Source: Erigeron canadensis
Lineage: Eukaryota > Streptophyta > Magnoliopsida > Asterales > Asteraceae
Length of the DNA stretch: 64,000 bases
Assembly (NCBI RefSeq): GCF_010389155.1
Contig: NC_057766.1
Location: forward strand, 26,297,516-26,361,515
Reading direction: 5' to 3'
How positions within the stretch are numbered: the first letter of the stretch is position 1; each line of letters starts with the position of its first letter. The notes beneath the pieces are model-generated. The model was not told the DNA's origin. It saw only the letters and a program-made list of their open reading frames with translations, and ran no database searches. A program made the translations under genes and the position numbers. Shown here one piece after another: positions 24,637 to 36,468 of the stretch.

Positions 24637-25329
24637 TCGACAACCACCATTGAAGAGTCGCAAATATCGTTATGCTGGTGCAATACATGCACTAAACTCG
24701 TAACTCTTGAAACTCATTATTTGTCTTCATCAAGCAGCGTGTTATGTCCTAATTGCAAAAATGGTGGGTCCATTAACAAGATAACTCGTGATCAACTTTC
24801 TCCATCACTTGAAATCCCTTACGAAATCACCGATTATGGGCACCCGTATATCTTCATCCGTCGTAAACCAGATAACACTACACGGGAAGAAGAGTTTGAT
24901 TGTTATTTTGATAATGGATCAGGGTCGGGTTTTACACTATTACCATCATCAGAGCGGTCGGGTTTTACACTATTATCATCATCAGAGCCGGACTTGTCAA
25001 TGGATGAGTCAGATGATGTCGATGAATATGTTGACTTTAATTATGTTATGGATTGTTTGTTACTAAGAGATGGTAAACGTAAGTTTGCTGAAGAAGAAGA
25101 AGAAGAAGTGGTCGGGTTAGTAGCATGGCGATTGGCAGATGGTTCGTCGGCGTTTGGGAGGTTTTCGGGTGGTGAAAGATTATTTCCAGTGGTGTTTATA
25201 GTAGATACCAAAACGGTAAGAGAGATAATTGACGATTTATTCTATTTTGTAGAAGAGATAATTGAGGACTCATTCGAGTTTGTAAAACTTTGTGTATATG
25301 CATGTCTTAGTACGTTGTGGTCGATATAG
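24634..25329 (+). CDS. Hypothetical protein with N-terminal zinc-ribbon-like motif
   Basis: A 231-residue single-exon ORF, taken from the ATG just after the AAT repeat because the upstream in-frame ATG would add a poly-isoleucine tract. Residues about 12-45 carry two Cys pairs, CWCNTC and CPNC, spaced about 30 residues apart, reminiscent of the zinc ribbon at the N terminus of plant RING ubiquitin ligases (the RDUF/RZF group). No RING domain follows. A short internal duplication (SGFTLLPSSER and SGFTLLSSSEP) is followed by acidic stretches (DESDDVDEYVD; a run of six Glu). The C-terminal 50 residues are hydrophobic and acidic. The function is unknown; it could be a truncated relative of that ligase group. 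The open frame and gene-like codon use support coding. Confidence 0.6.
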
Positions 25330-26040
25330 GCCGGCAATTTTCCCAAAATTTGTTTTTTCTACCATTATGCTCTTACTTTAATTAGTCTATCTATAATTAT
25401 TTGTATTGTACACGTACATATAGATTCATTCATAGCGTGAACAACTGAACATAATTTATCTTTGTTCTTTTTTCTTTTCATTTCATTTACTATTTTGTTT
25501 GTATCTTAGTTCTCAACTTTACTCTTGCAATTGATCAACAATATGTATCTCACTTTCATGCTTGCATATATTTTAACGAGTTAACGGGCCGGGTTTCAAT
25601 TTCTGTTTCATGAATAGCCCAAATAGTTGAAATTTGAATGAGGATCGTTTTTACACGTTCAAGTATCAAGAATTGAAACTGGGAAGAATTGGGAACAAGT
25701 TAACTAATGTTCAAGATTATTTTTATTCAACGTGACAAAAAAAAAAGTAACAAATAATGATATACAGTAAATAATTAGCGGATCGATAATAATGTTAATA
25801 GCATTATAATGTATTAATGCAAAGTTGCAAACACATAAACTAACAAAGTCCAGCTAGCGAAACCATTAATATTTAACCTAATAAACTTATAAACCTCCAA
25901 CTTGAGCATCGTTATAGATGTTAATTAACGATCTAGCAACAACTTCATAGCCACCTTTTTAATAAGCCTTTTTGAAACTGGATGGAAATAATAAAAAAAC
26001 ATACTCGATCGTATAAGATGTGGAACCCCATACAAATGAA
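25330..26040. other. Intergenic, no gene seen
   Basis: The start is probably 3' untranslated sequence of the preceding gene. Nothing else is recognised. Confidence 0.35.
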
Positions 26041-26160
26041 TCTTATAATATGTTTTTCAATATAGTTTAATATGTTTTTCAATATAGATTAATTCAATAT
26101 AGATTAATCTATATTGAAAAACATATTAAAAGATTCATTTGAAAAACATATTAAAAGATT
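26041..26160. repeat. Near-perfect palindrome with tandem arms
   Basis: AATATGTTTTTCAATATAG occurs twice on the left (about 26048 and 26071) and its complement, CTATATTGAAAAACATATT, on the right. The centre is ATTAATTCAATATAGATTAA. RNA or single-stranded DNA from here would form a long AT hairpin. The right part repeats AAAAACATATTAAAAGATTC directly. Confidence 0.7.
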
Positions 26161-26164
26161 CGTT

Positions 26165-26337
26165 CGTCACTAATTTTGTTTAGAGACCAAAAAATGTTAT
26201 TTTTTGGCCACTAATGTTGTTTAGTGTCCAAATTTAGTGACCATATTTTCTTAATGGTAACTAAATAAGGTTATTAGTGACCAAATTTTAATCGTCACTA
26301 AACAAAGTCGTCACTAATCGGCTTTTTTCTTGTAGTG
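26165..26337. mobile_element. Truncated CACTA-type MITE
   Basis: This is a relative of the element at 12498-12818. It shares the TTTAGTGACC-type interior and the right end TTTTTTCTTGTAGTG (ending 26337). The left CACTA end is missing, apparently lost at the junction with the neighbouring palindrome. Confidence 0.75.
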
Positions 26338-27036
26338 ATTGTTGATTATCGTTGTTATTGCTATGAGATCATATCAAAGCAACCTATATCAAAATTTGTC
26401 TATATCTCAAAGCTCATAAAAATTCATGTCAATTAGGAAATTCGAGTCGCACCTCGCACGACTTAATTTATTGCAACAACAGTAGCATCTAATCTTTACA
26501 CCAGTGAGGTGTGTGGAAAGTGAATTCTTTTGTTTTTACTGACTACATTAAGTAATCATGTTTGTTGGCCGACTTTCACATGACTACATTAACAAGCAAG
26601 TTAGCAAAACAAAACATATAGCCTACCACACGATAGGGAATGACGAACAAAACATAACATATAAGATCTTATTTGAACATATTAAGCAACAACACATGCA
26701 TAAAACCAAACATATATATGAGATGAGAGTAACTATCAAATGTGATGCAACAACTCTCCTTTTCTCATTCCGGCAAATCATAAAAGTAAATAAAAATGAT
26801 ATCATTTAAGACATACGTACAATGAAGTAGTTAGTAGATATTTATGTAAAAGGCATAAAGTTCAATGAGTTTATATATGATATATTAACGAAAAGCTTTT
26901 GGTTAATTCAATTAACGAAAAGCTTCTTCAAATGATGCCAGGTTATCTATTACTTCATTCAAGTTTAATATTCATTTACAAATTTCAAAGTTATTAAATT
27001 CTATTATTAAAATATATATGGTAATTTCTAAATGCA
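26338..27036. other. Stretch before the helicase exon, no gene seen
   Basis: The short ORF 26558-26809 has no recognisable features. The final bases (TTTCTAAATGCAG) look like a splice acceptor for the exon at 27037, so part of this may be an intron. Confidence 0.4.
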
Positions 27037-27615
27037 GGTGAGGAAGTAGTCTATTTTAGTGCGGATAGTCTATCTGAAGCCGATGAAGCCACAGAAATTG
27101 ACATGGCTTTGTTCTTTACAGACGTCCTAAACAGTCTACATTTGTCCGGATTACCACAACACAAATTGTCATTGAAAGTTGGAGCTCCGGTAATGTTACT
27201 TCGAAACATTGATCAAGCAAATGGTCTATGCAACGGCACCAGAATGCAAATCACAAAGCTTGGAAGACAAGTGATTGAAGCAAAAGTCATAACTGGAACA
27301 AACGTTGTTCAGGTTACATTAATTTCTAGACTTAAGATGACACCGTCCGACAAGAGGATTCCAATTAAAATTTGTTGTGAACAGTTTCCCATTTCAGTGT
27401 GCTTTGCAATGACCATCAACAAAAGCCAAGGCCAATCTTTGGATCGAGTAGGATTGTATCTCCCACGTCTTGTTTTCAGCCATGGACAACTATACGTGGC
27501 AGTCTCTAGAGTGAAAAGCAAAAAATGTTTGAAAATCTTGATTACTAATCAAGATAACAATGTCAGCAAAACAACTACTAATGTTGTTTACAAGGAAGTT
27601 CTCCAATTTCTTTGA
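27037..27615 (+). pseudogene. C-terminal exon of a Pif1/Helitron-type DNA helicase (partial)
   Basis: The open frame runs in phase from just after an AG acceptor at 27035-27036 to the stop at 27613-27615, about 192 residues. It begins [19 protein letters not shown], a stretch usually found between helicase motifs IV and V of Pif1-like proteins. It contains [20 protein letters not shown], the motif V-like [13 protein letters not shown], and the motif VI-like [12 protein letters not shown]. Pif1 helicases unwind DNA 5' to 3'; plant genomes hold many copies derived from Helitron RepHel proteins. The N-terminal half, including the Walker A and B motifs, is absent from the window, so this copy cannot be active unless distant upstream exons exist. 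Its 3' end converges on the B3 gene. Confidence 0.85.
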
Positions 27616-28038
27616 ACTTTATTGTAAGTTTATACTTTCAATTTCAAATTTCCCATTTCCAGAACCTAATGTGTAAGGTGTAAATGAAAAACCCAAATGT
27701 TTGACCTTTGTATTATTATATTATTATTAGTTGGAGTATTTTAGTAATCAATTAATAGTATTAAGTGACTACATCTAATGTAATCTACGTCAACAACAAA
27801 AACAACTACATAACACACTATATACATTGTAGAAGAAGAGATTTTTCAACACTTTTGGCAACAAGGCCAAAAGAAACTTAGCAGAATATTTATATGAGGT
27901 ATGTTGCTGCAAAAGCAAATCAAAATCAGCAACCATACCTCTGCTACATCCAAGTTCCTAAAGTTAAATAATCCAGATACCATTTATACATACATAAATT
28001 GTCCAAAGAGTACCTTCCATGATGCTGACATTTTAGAC

Positions 28039-30118
28039 TTAACACACATCCAAGTGAAGTGTTCCATCTTCGTGGTTGTCATCCGGATTGAACTGAAACC
28101 TCGATTTCTCATCTTCCTCCACTCTTGTATGTCCCATGAAGTACGTCCAGTCCATGATCATAACTTGGTGAGTAAGATCTCTTGGCCTCCTTGCATCCAG
28201 CCTTGGAGCCAAATGGAATGGGAAATTAAGTTGACCAAAGTGAAGAATCCCATTACCATAGTTGAACAGCTTATGCTTTCGGACAAAGAACTTTGGGACA
28301 GTCTACATGGGACGAAAAATACTTCACCCTTGTGATCACTAAAAAAATATTTATAGAATTGACATATACAATTAAATAAGAGATGAATGGATACCATTTC
28401 ATTCCTTGCAACAGTGTGATGGCGGATTGTCTGGAAGAAGTGTGAAACACGTTTGGAGTGAGCAGGATGAGCATGCCTACACTTGTGGGATTTTGGCTCA
28501 TCATCATCCGAAGAAGATGGCCAGAAGTTCATCTCCTTATTGTCAGTGAACACTACATCATAAACAATTTGTACAATACGTTAAGCTGTAACAAAGTATG
28601 GAAGTTACAATAATTCATAATTAAATTTTAGAAACAAAAATACTATTACCTTCCTTATGAACATCAACAATATTTCCATTAGGTCCAAACACATCTACTG
28701 TGAATGTCAAGTCGGCGTTGTTGGTGAATTTAAGTTTGTAACCCGGACAAAGATTATTCTGTGAACAAAAGTTCCTCCACCCAATCCCTTCAAAACCACA
28801 AGCAACCCTTCCATTCAGACCATCCACGCCATAATAGTGATAGGTTACATTGACTTTTGCATTTTCCTTCCTTCCGAAAACAACAGCAGTAGTTTGCCAA
28901 CCTTGATTAGCGTTTCTGTTCAACTTAAAGAGCAGGGTGGGAGAAAGCACCTATAAACAAAAACAATGACTCATTACCCACACTACTATAATAAACTAAA
29001 ATGGAAGACATAACAAAGATGAACATTGTTTTGTCTTTTTTGTACCACTTGATGAAATGTGTAATCGGTTACTTCAATCAGCTGACTGTTAACAGTAGAG
29101 TCACCAGGCCTCATCGCCCTACAAAATTCCAAACCAGTTGGACTGTAAAGCTGGATACCAAATGTAAAATCCTTTTTCCAAGTAAAGCAAAGAGTATGAA
29201 ATTGCTTGTAGGGATCCGACTTCACAAAATTACTCCAGGAAGTACCGGAAACCAAACAACTCCCATCCTTCAAACGCGCAGCATAAAGAACATGTCTGTT
29301 GCCCCTAATATCAACCAATTTCATACGAAACATAGTTTCTTCTGGCAAGACATTGGCTACAAGCTTTGGTATGATCTTAAAAACATTATGAAAATACCAT
29401 ATATAAAATATAACATACATATATTTTGGTGAAAAACCATATGGTAAGTTTTTTGAAGATATAAACGACTAACCAATTGCTTTTCCAAGTGCTTAGCATC
29501 TCCACATTTGACCAAAAGCTGGAATTCAAATTCAAGCTACGCATATGAATAAAACAAAACACATAAGTTTAGGTTATATCTCACTTCTCATCATGTACCT
29601 ACTCAAACCAAAACAATATAACACTCTAAATCCGCATATTAAAGTATTTAGGCTAAAAATCGAATTACTTTTAAAGAAAACCCTAAATTATATTAAAAAT
29701 GGAATAATTATCATATAAACCCTAAAAAAACAGATGACTACAAATAGAATAATAATAAAATTAAGACAATGACAGATATACTTATATATATATATATATT
29801 ATCTATTATTTCAATTTGTTTTGTCTAAAAAAAAGCACACATGGTCCATGGTCCCGAAATAGTAAAAGAAAACAAAAAAACGGAATACAAAAATGGTCCC
29901 CTGTCTAATCCACCATTTTTTTTATAAACCCTAAAAAACACATGGTCCCAGATGAAATAATGGTAAATAACTTAAAATACAAAGCCACTTTTTTTATAAA
30001 CCCTAAAAAACACCATTTTTTTGTTGACTGATTAAATCCAAAAGATGAGTAACCACAAAAACTCATTAAACGAAGAAAAAGTAAATACAAAGCCAAAAGA
30101 TCATACCTTTCCAGACAT
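28039..30118 (-). CDS. B3-domain protein (REM-like), six predicted exons
   Basis: Minus-strand exons read from the splice sites: 30107-30118 (ATG, four codons), 29474-29536, about 29046-29375, 28650-28950, 28395-28552 and 28039-28302. The sum is 1128 nt, about 375 residues plus stop, in frame throughout. Exon 3 encodes a B3-like fold (IIPKLVANVLPEE, then SWSNFVKSD, then FTFGIQLYSPTG). Exon 4 encodes a second one (GWRNFCSQNNLCPGYKLKF, then VDVFGPNG). Exon 5 is Ser/Asp and His-rich, and joined to exon 6 gives FFQTIRHHTVARNEM-TVPKFFVRKH, which resembles the start of a third B3 domain. B3 domains bind DNA in plant transcription factors. The last acceptor (28303-28304) is the least certain; the exon 3 donor could shift by 3 nt. 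A leader with no ATG precedes the start. Confidence 0.75.
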
Positions 30119-30347
30119 AGTTGACCGATTTTTTTCAAGAAAAAAGAGAGTTGATGGCGACCTTAGTGAAAAGGAATCGGTGGGCGAGAATTTTGTGGTG
30201 GGGATAAGCAAGTCAGATTAATCAGGGTAGATATTTTAGGATTAGATTAGACAATATTTTCAGATTTAACCCACTACTTTCGTTGGTTTATAAAATCAGC
30301 ACCAAATTTTAGTTTTCTAAAATTTTAATAAAACATATATTTGTTAA
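30119..30347. other. Upstream region of the B3 gene
   Basis: On the minus strand this would be the 5' leader and promoter of the B3 gene. No distinct promoter box is recognised. Confidence 0.35.
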
Positions 30348-30972
30348 CTAGATCTTTTACCCGCATGATGTGCGGATTTTTTTTTAAGCAGTATAATAAT
30401 AAACTATATTATGAAACATGAAAAATATAGTGACCTCTAATCTTTGGATGATAGATTATGTAATGTGAACTCCATGCATAATGTTTTAACATATAAATAG
30501 ACCTATTTTGATGCATCTATTATCGTCTATTAGTTCATATAGATTATATTATTTGCACATCATGATGATTGAATCTTTTGACTACATGGAGCTTGATGAA
30601 TGTTTAACTATTTGTTAAATAGCAATTATATACATACACAAAATAAAGCTTAAAAAAAACCGTTTTTATAGAATTACTAATGTGATTAGATTATATTACC
30701 ATTCATCCTAAATACATACAAATGGAATCAATAACAAATGAATTTGTAATCGTAAGTACAATTCTACCAATTGATAATTTAAAAAAAACATGGAGATGTC
30801 AGATAAGATAAATCTTATGTGGCAACATTTAAGCATAGCTTTGATTTAGAGAGGATGACTTAAAAGGCTAGGATTCCTACTGTTTTAATATTTATATAGA
30901 TAATTTTTTGTTTTAATTATTTAAAAATTTTTCCAACTTTGGCCCGTGTTTATACACGGGGTCTACATCTAG
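30348..30972. mobile_element. Two Helitron 3' termini facing outward
   Basis: At the left, read on the minus strand, a hairpin (CCGCA, 5-nt loop, TGCGG; 30361-30375) is followed by CTAG ending at 30348, with host T beyond. At the right, read on the plus strand, a stronger hairpin (CCCGTGT, TTAT, ACACGGG; 30943-30960) is followed by GTCTACAT and CTAG, ending at 30972 with T beyond. Each is the typical Helitron 3' end (hairpin then CTRR-T). Their 5' ends (TC) were not located. The stretch 30790-30905 resembles 51090-51215. Confidence 0.7.
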
Positions 30973-31113
30973 TATTGATATATAAGGTTTTAATCGACCA
31001 CGGAATTCAATACCAGAACCATACTCAAATATTTGTCATATGAATTGCATTTATCTATTTTTGAAAAATAATGATAAAAAATTGAAAGAAAAATGTGAAA
31101 AACAACATTTATA

Positions 31114-31400
31114 TCTATTATACCTTATAAAAGGGAAACCCATCACCTAAAATCTTAAAAGATGAATTGATATAGTTAAAATACTCGGTCCTTCTATTTA
31201 TTAATTTAAACATATTCAACTAATATCAATTAGTTTTATATTTACCACAACGCCCCCACCACCCGTCACCGTAACCACATGTCGCCCACCACCAGCCCGC
31301 ACTGCTATCATTATCACTGCCGCATTATGTGGGCATATGACTCGTAATAATAAATAACGATGAGCCAAAACTAAAATAATAATTATGCTTAACATGTTGT
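31114..31400 (+). mobile_element. Helitron-like 5' end fragment
   Basis: A|TCTATTATACCTTATAAAAG at 31114 resembles the 5' ends of the Helitrons at 44529 and 63843 (minus). As in those elements, a CCACCACCCGTCACC-type stretch follows (31250-31320) and then GCATTATGTGGG. No 3' terminus was found before the next gene. Confidence 0.5.
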
Positions 31401-31736
31401 TTATTTTGTTAGATACAAATATATATATATATATATGGAAGTAGTTAATAGAATCCCTAATTGTATTAATTTTTAAACACATAAAGTTTAATAATCACTA
31501 CTGTTGATCCAAACACATAAAGATTCTAACATATTTAATTTTTAAAAAAAATTATAATTAATCAAAATGTAATAAACAAAACAAATATAGAAGTTTAGAC
31601 GTCATAACTCATAAATTAGAACCGCGTGTTTTATTTGACCCGAGTCACACATCCCACCTATACATATACTTTTCCGTCATCTATACATATATCATCACAC
31701 ATCTCTCACCACCAAATCAATCCTTAATCATCATCC

Positions 31737-32129
31737 ATGGCGTTAGAATGGGTGGTTTTAGGCTACGCAGCAGCAGCAGAAGCCGTAATGATCCTCCTCT
31801 TAACTCTCCCCGGCCTCGGCTCACTCCGAAAAGGCCTCATTTCCGTCACCACATCTCTCTTAAAACCGTTTTTATCCATCGTTCCTTTTTGTCTATTTTT
31901 ACTGGCGGATATTTACTGGAAATATGAAACCAGACCTACTTGTGAAGACTCTAACTGTTCTCCTTCTGAACACTTACGTCATCAGAAATCCATCATGAAA
32001 AGCCAGCGTAACGCTCTTCTGATTGCCTCAGCGCTTGTTTTTTACTGGATTTTGTATTCTGTTACTAAGATGCTTGTGAAAGTTGATCAACTTAATCAGA
32101 GGATTGAGAGGTTGAAGAATAAGGAGTGA
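31737..32129 (+). CDS. Short BAP31-like endoplasmic reticulum membrane protein
   Basis: An intronless 130-residue protein beginning in good plant context (CCATGG). The first 60 residues hold two hydrophobic segments (VVLGYAAAAEAVMILLLTLPG and LKPFLSIVPFCLFLLADIYWK); a third lies at about 92-112 (ALLIASALVFYWILYSVTKML). The tail (VDQLNQRIERLKNK) is a short coiled coil. This layout, with three membrane spans and a C-terminal coiled coil, matches plant B-cell-receptor-associated-31-like proteins. It corresponds to the short class of about 130 residues, which lacks the long C-terminal coiled coil of animal BAP31. Such proteins sit in the ER membrane and are thought to assist membrane-protein export and quality control. 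The frame is intact. The 3' flank carries a small GGATCT/GAATCT repeat at 32145-32178. Confidence 0.9.
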   Translation: MALEWVVLGYAAAAEAVMILLLTLPGLGSLRKGLISVTTSLLKPFLSIVPFCLFLLADIYWKYETRPTCEDSNCSPSEHLRHQKSIMKSQRNALLIASALVFYWILYSVTKMLVKVDQLNQRIERLKNKE

Positions 32130-32880
32130 GTGAGGTATTTGTTTCTAGATCTGGATCTGGATCTGAATCTGAATCTGATTTTATTTAATTAGGTTTTTTT
32201 TTTTAGTTTTTGTTATCAGAGGATTTATATATCTATATCTATATCTATTGGCTATTGTTGTTGAATATTTGTTTTGATTTGAGGATCAGGACTAGTACCT
32301 TTTTTAAATGAATGATCTCCAGGCGATTTAATTATTATGATTGTTATTGAAATTTGTTTGAATTTTGGATTTGGTGATGTTAGGTTAAATGAAATCGGTA
32401 TGACTTTATGTATATAAGTTGAGCAAGTTTTAGATGCGGATTTTCGATTAGGTTTTGGTATGTGATTACACATTGAGCGAGTGTTGGATGTGGATTTCGA
32501 TTAGGTTTCGTTACGTGGTTGTATCAGTGATGTTAGTGGTGTGGTTATGACTTCACGATTATTTTGCCATAGGACGGTTGAATTTGGTGTGAGATGTTCT
32601 GCAGATTGTGGATGACTTTACGATTATTTTGCCATACACATTGTGGTGCTTTCTTTGTTTTATGCCGAATCAATGACCTGTTCATGAATTTTGTTTTTAC
32701 CAGAGCGTGATGGTTTAAGTAATCCAAGTATCAGCTTTGTAGTTTTGGATAAGGTTTTTGAGGTAGTGGCTTGTAATAGGAAAATCGATTTTAGAATTCG
32801 TTGAGATTAGAACAGCTAGGTAGATTTGGATTGCTTCTTGGTAAGGATAAGTTAAATGAGTTACATATATGTTTTAAAAT
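32130..32880. other. 3' flank of the BAP31-like gene
   Basis: Probable 3' untranslated sequence containing hexamer repeats (GGATCT/GAATCT near 32150; ATATCT near 32230). Two further ORFs on the minus strand here are unsupported. Confidence 0.35.
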
Positions 32881-32888
32881 GTTATAAT

Positions 32889-33013
32889 TAGTTTGAATTA
32901 TGGGAAACATATGAAAGTCAGTGTTGATTTGCTATTATCGGCCAAATGTTCAAGGTTACTAGTTTGAATTATGGGAAACATATGAAAGTCAGTGTTGATT
33001 TGGTGTTATGGGC
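32889..33013 (+). repeat. Tandem duplication with 71-bp period
   Basis: TAGTTTGAATTATGGGAAAC and the following bases (about 54 bp, through GTGTTGATTTG) occur at 32889-32942 and again at 32960-33013, separated by a short spacer. Confidence 0.85.
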
Positions 33014-33411
33014 CTTTAAAAGTTTAGAACCACTAGTAATTTCAGTTTTCATTCAAAGCTCACAAATTCTGATTACTTTTTTTGAAATTTCTGTATTAGG
33101 TTTTAGTTATTTTGAGTAGCCTGATTTGCATTGTTCATGAATTATGCACGACTGCATGAGTGATTGAGGTTGGAAATTTGGAATTAAAGCAACTAGGCTC
33201 TAAAAGATACAAAACTTTATTTTGGGACAAAGTAGTTGTGGTATTATGCTGAATTGGTTAGGAAGTTAGGTTGCTTTATCAATTCGATTAACAGTTTGAA
33301 CTCAATTAATTAGTACCTACTCTATTAATTTCATTGGCATTTGAAATAACTAGTTCAAAAAGTAGCTGCTGGTTAAAGAAGTTTAACCTCCTCAACATTT
33401 ATGGGGGCAGG

Positions 33412-33621
33412 GCAAAGATGAGGAGGTACCTCAACATTTGAGGCAGACGAGACTACTTAATCATACAAGCTTCAGGTGAAAACACCTTTACTATCATTTT
33501 CTATCTGTGGTTTTTTATAAGTAGTCTCGTCTGCCTCAAATGCTGGTTAAGAAGTTTAACCCGGACCCCCTTGTTTTCCTTTGGTATAAGTAGAGTCGTG
33601 AGGTACCTCCTCATCTTTGCC
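33412..33621. repeat. Nested inverted repeats
   Basis: GCAAAGATGAGGAGGTACCTCA (33413-33434) is answered by its complement at 33600-33621. Inside, TTTGAGGCAGACGAGACTAC (33437-33456) is answered by its complement at 33523-33542. The segment 33437-33521 recurs directly at 35220-35304. The order and nesting suggest a foldback element or an inverted duplication. No terminal duplication was found. Confidence 0.7.
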
Positions 33622-36458
33622 ATGGTAGCATGGGGCTACTCAAATGCTCGATGGGGCCTCCCAGGATGGTGTTTACTCTTATCTTATCGATCAGATAGAG
33701 TTCTAGTGGAGATTCTTAGAACACTATCTGATATGGCTATAATCTTGTTTGGATGGAGGTGGTGGGAGTGTGGAACTAGTGTAAATGTTAAATTCTATGC
33801 TCATGGTGATTGTTACGGTCACATACTTAGGTATGATGGTGCCTAACTAGATGTTGGTTGGCATTTGATCTGTGGTTGTTGCTGAAACATTTGGAAACTC
33901 GCGTACAAGCTCTCATCTCGCCTATGATTTGTATCTGTGGTAACGTATAACATTTTCTGCATTTCTATTTATGTGTGACTGGAAGTCTGGAAGGTTGTGA
34001 TTTCTTGTCACCAATACAACCTCAAATCTTTTCAACGCAAAGACTGCCTAAGCAAAGTTATTTACCGACTAGCATAGTCCTTGCACAATGCGTCGGTGGT
34101 AAATTTATTCTGTCAGTGGTATAGATTTGACGGAATTGACATGATAAAACATAGATAATTGTCCACGCTTTCCTTACTAATTGATTTTTTAAGATATTAT
34201 TGCTGGGATAAGTATGTATGTTTGTTGTTACTTTCCCATGATTGTTCTACGGATGTGTGATGGAGATGATTGAGAGTTGTTTCTTTGATTGTGTGAGTCA
34301 GTTTACTTTCCCACTGCTGTTCTTTTGTGTTCGAAGCCATACAATAGTAATTCCTTCATTGTTTCCCTGGCCCTCTCTTCGGCAAAAATCCCTTTGCTAA
34401 TCCCGGTTAAGCTTTGTCTTCTTACTCTGAAACAGCGAGTTCCTTTTCCAAGTAGAGGTACTAATACCTCTAGATATAGGCAGTGTTTGGTTTGAGACTG
34501 AGGTATGTCCTCGATTATATATGGGTATGACTGTATGTTTAAGGATATGATCTTAAGGAAAAGGAGTGGATACCCATTGAATTGGGAATCCTCTACACAT
34601 TTATAGGCTGAGGTTTAGAATTACATAGCCAATTTCAATGCTTTACTCCTATTAGGGTAAACTGAGCATTCACTTATGTGACCGTGTTAAAAGGCATATT
34701 ATAGATGATTGGAATCAGTTATGGAACTTGATTTCTGTGGACACTGGACAGTATGTAAAATACATGTTGCAGACACTAGTTTGGGTGGCTTGCTTCTTGT
34801 CTTCTTTTGGGATCCAAGTGGTTTATGATGGGATATATTAAGACTTTAGTGGCGGCTAAGTCGACCCCGTCAAGTCGGTTGGTTAAGGGCATAAATAATG
34901 TCGTTTCTTACTATGCATCTTTATAGATTGGATTGACCTGCTAACACATCTTCTACAATTAAAATGCTTTAAAACAGAAGTTGCAATATGTTATCAGATC
35001 CCCCGATGTAGAGAATTTTGTAAATGTGATTAGTTTCGACGTTTTCTACCCATTTGATGAGTCCTTTAAATTCCTCTCTTTTATTGCTTATTCAATCATT
35101 AGCGATAAACATAATTTAAATTCAATTTTTGAATTAGTCGAATTTGCCACCGGCTTACATGATTAGATCAAGTTATCGTTTCTTAAATTTGTCAATCAGT
35201 CGATGTGAAGATTTCGGTTATTTGAGGCAGACGAGACTACTTAATCATACAAGCTTCAAGTGAAAACACCTTTACTATCATTTTCTATCTATGGTTTTTT
35301 AAAAGTATCTAAGGAAGTTTATTAACTACTTGGCCGATTTTACTTTAAACCCCATACTTAAAACCAAAGGTGAGACTTCGTTCTAAAAATTCTATAAGAG
35401 AACTAGAGAAGTTCTGTTTGAACCTCACCCACGACTCTATCGTCTCGCTCTGCCCATTGATAAAGTAAACAACACTCTAAATAATATGAGACTGCTAAAA
35501 TTTCTGGCAAGAAAACCACATCCCTTTTGTGTTGTACCATATAAAAATTGCTCAGTAACAGGTACTCTAAATACAACTCGTTTTCATGATTTATTGACAG
35601 CGTAGTCTCAATGTATCACGTAATGTGATCAGAATATGAAGTTGACTTGAAATTACTTTGAAAGTGTTGGAGTGATGGATGGGAAATCCTAGATGATAAA
35701 AGTGACACATGAATTAAAATGAGATATCACGCAATTTATAATGTTATAAAGTATGACTAATGAATTTTCATCTCACGATTCTTAGTTTAAACATGTTTAA
35801 AGATCTAAATGACAGCAAATTAAGTTTTGTTCTAAATGCACATTAAGAGTTAAAAGAAATTCTTTTCTTCAAACAAAATCCCAAATGGGCCATGAGAAAC
35901 TATGGCAAAATATATTATAATTAAGAAAAAATAAATAATAAATCCTCCTAATTAAATAACATAATAACGCTCCTAATATATTAACTAATAAATCTAATAG
36001 CAAAATAAGTAAGTCGTCTCATATATTTTCTTCTTTTTTTTTAACACCAAGTCGTCTCATATACTTATGTATTTATTTTCTCCTTCAAAAGATAGATTCA
36101 ACTTATAGAACCTCGTATTATGCTTCTTCTTTTTCTGAATAGTTAATTCTATACAATAACTTTGTTATTAAAACATACTCATAAAAAAATAAAAATCACT
36201 AGACAAAGAAATCTATGTTGGCCTGTTGAGTTAGGAGTTAGCTGACTCTATATCGAACTAGCTATGTATCCGCACAATGTATTTACTTGTGATAGTTTGT
36301 GACAAAATTTTCTAGACAGCTAAGGGTGCAAAAGAAAAGTAAAAACCGATGTTGTGAATTTGTGATGCTTATGACATTGACAAATTTGAATTTTTTAATA
36401 GTTTCTTTGTAAATCTTTATATATGGGGATAAGGGGATGCTCGAAGCATCGATTCATG
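33622..36458. other. Intergenic, no gene seen
   Basis: ORFs such as 33571-33846 and 34289-34495 show no family features. The repeat copy at 35220-35304 is the only structured element noticed. Confidence 0.4.
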
Positions 36459-36468
36459 AGAGTATATC

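Noticed and set aside
29001..29432. 143-codon plus-strand ORF
   Set aside because: Antisense to B3 exon 3, which has a family match on the minus strand.
33571..33846. 91-codon ORF with several Trp
   Set aside because: It overlaps an inverted repeat, has no homologue I recognise and lacks other coding signs.
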